Positions 62,601-64,000 of a stretch of 64,000 nt of DNA are shown piece after piece. The stretch comes from Rhabdornis inornatus. Lineage: Eukaryota; Chordata; Aves; Passeriformes; Rhabdornithidae. How positions within the stretch are numbered: the first letter of the stretch is position 1; the number at the start of each line of letters is the position of its first letter. Location of the stretch: contig VWZS01006721.1 in the NCBI GenBank assembly GCA_013397075.1, positions 1,379,003 to 1,443,002 of the forward strand. Direction: 5' to 3'. The translations under genes and the position numbers were made by a program. The notes below the pieces were generated by a model that saw only the letters and a list, made by a program, of their open reading frames with translations, searched no databases and was not told the DNA's origin.

Positions 62601-64000
62601 TTTTCAACTATCAGATGTCTTTTGAGGGTCAATTTATAAATTTGGATAACCTGCAAGAGATGGGAGGTGAAAAACACATGCTTAAATTATCAGACTATCA
62701 GGATTGCAATATAATATTGCAATATAATCTTGTGTCTACCAGGAAAAAATCAGGTGGAGTGGTCATAAAAGATGTGGAAGGGAAAGATGGCACTCTGGTG
62801 TTCTCACATCAAAGCAAGGTGTAGGACTGGCTTCCTGGAATTTGAACACATCAGCCTGATAAACTTGTAAGTAGGAAAGGCTTACCAAAAACTATATGTC
62901 ACAAATCTCCTATTTAATAATTTCCTGCAGACTGTGGCAAAACTACTTCTTGTCCTTGTCTCAGCTTAACCAAGGAAGTTAACAAGTGTGAGGCTGACCA
63001 GACAGGACTACAGTGAGGGGTCCAAATTCAAACCAGAGCAATGTGACAACAAATGCTCATCTTTTAGCTGGGATTTTATGTTTAGGAGGTTAGCTCCTCT
63101 GGATACCATAGTTAAATGCACAACAATCTGCTTTTCAACAGTACACTTAATAACTGGAAAGTGCTGATGCTAACTATGCTGGATACCAGACTTCTCTCTG
63201 GTATCCTTCAGTACTTTACTGTTTCCTTGGTAGTCCACCGAGGTGATAATTGTGTATAGAGTGGGTTTGCTGAGGGTTTTATTTTTAAAAAAACTTAGTA
63301 GTTATTGTCTATTTCTGTCACAGCTTTTACGGTGTTTCAGTAATGCTTGACATTTTTATTTTCAAATTGACAGTTCTGATAATGATGTACTACTAAGGAA
63401 ATCTGTACATCTTCTGCTGAATAAATCCTCTGTATATTTTTGTTTAATGTATTTGGCAGCATTTTAATGGATTTAAAATTACATTTATTGTTCATGATAC
63501 TGTGTGACAAGGGATGGATTTGAACCACTTCTTTCCCAGGAAACATAGCCTTATTACTTGATGCAGAAATACTGCTTTTACATATAGGCTACTTATCACA
63601 ATTTAAACTTGCCCTCTGACAGTGATTCACATAACCTTGTGTCCTCTGTGGCCAAACTGGGAATCTCAGCAAGCACTAAGTATTATCAGATTCTCATGTT
63701 TTAAAGGAAAATATATGGGTTACAATTAAATTAAAGTTGCAGTTCCTGTTTCCTGCTGTATCACCTTAATATTGCCCAGTCCTAGAGCATCTCCCACTGT
63801 GGCCCACATGGAGCCTCTCTGTCTGACCATATCTACTCTTCATATGCATCTGACTGCAGCAGGGGAGGAGGGAAGTGGGAGGAGAAGGACAGGACACCCA
63901 GCATCTCTCTGCTCTTAAGCATGCCAAGGTAAGATTTTTTTGATGAGTCTTAATCATTCTGATTTTTTATTCAGATCTGGTTTTGTGTCTGAAAGTGTAT
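59641..64000. other. Non-coding sequence to window end, no gene seen
   Basis: No exon or named mobile element. 61230-61440 is free of repeats, keeps a few CpGs and has paired CACTAATGTGTTAATC-type cores, so it may be a conserved element. A 13-bp tandem pair lies at 62703-62728. Open frames are about 91 codons or shorter (59790-60065 minus) and have no recognisable domain. Confidence 0.5.
62703..62728 (+). repeat. 13-bp tandem duplication
   Basis: Two identical adjacent copies of ATTGCAATATAAT. Confidence 0.93.

Noticed and set aside
1..64000. CRISPR arrays, tRNA or rRNA genes, operons, phage or integrated virus genes
   Set aside because: No regularly spaced direct repeats, no cloverleaf or rRNA-like segments, and no retroviral gene blocks were seen. 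The only mobile elements I could support are LINE fragments and one probable MITE.

Overview
This window looks like non-coding vertebrate nuclear DNA, most likely from a bird. The organism call rests on CR1 retrotransposon fragments. The piece at about 7345-7688 has the end of the CR1 ORF2 frame and two copies of the terminal octamer (ATTCTGTG/GTTCTGTG). A short antisense CR1 3' end lies near 39000, an antisense piece of CR1 reverse transcriptase lies at about 54700-55040, and a much older antisense CR1/L3-type relic lies at about 34390-35110. The low repeat load, AT-rich sequence, CpG depletion, and absence of Alu-, B1- or L1-like repeats fit a bird. Crocodilian or turtle is less likely but not excluded.

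I found no protein-coding exon, tRNA, rRNA, CRISPR array, operon or bacterial or phage feature that I can support. All open frames are short. The longest either read through simple repeats (33879-34337), read CR1 in the wrong strand (54740-55102), or look like chance frames (14414-14842; 8550-8966). The window is best read as a gene desert or the inside of a very large intron.

Layout: 1-7344 is unique sequence with a (GAAAAA)n tract and an AAT/GAT/AAC compound repeat. 7345-9826 holds the best CR1 copy, an A/C-rich tract, a trinucleotide tract and a (GTTTT)n tract. 9827-33930 is mostly unique, with a CpG-retaining candidate regulatory block near 21150-21480 and a perfect 26-bp-arm hairpin at 22205-22262. 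33931-34185 is a long uninterrupted (CTTCT)n array ending at an ambiguous base. 34390-35110 is the old CR1/L3 relic. 37130-38560 is an unidentified A/C-biased stretch that keeps CpGs. 41560-42210 is the most CpG-rich block in the window and the best enhancer candidate. 54700-55040 is the CR1 reverse transcriptase piece. 55456-55740 holds a small tandem duplication and a likely decayed DNA transposon. 59490-59620 has a perfect C/EBP-type palindrome in a conserved-looking block.

No gene set works together here. The parts most likely to matter functionally are the candidate cis-regulatory blocks, and these need cross-species alignment to confirm. I saw no convincing evidence of a new biological system. 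The most unusual structure is the perfect hairpin at 22205-22262.
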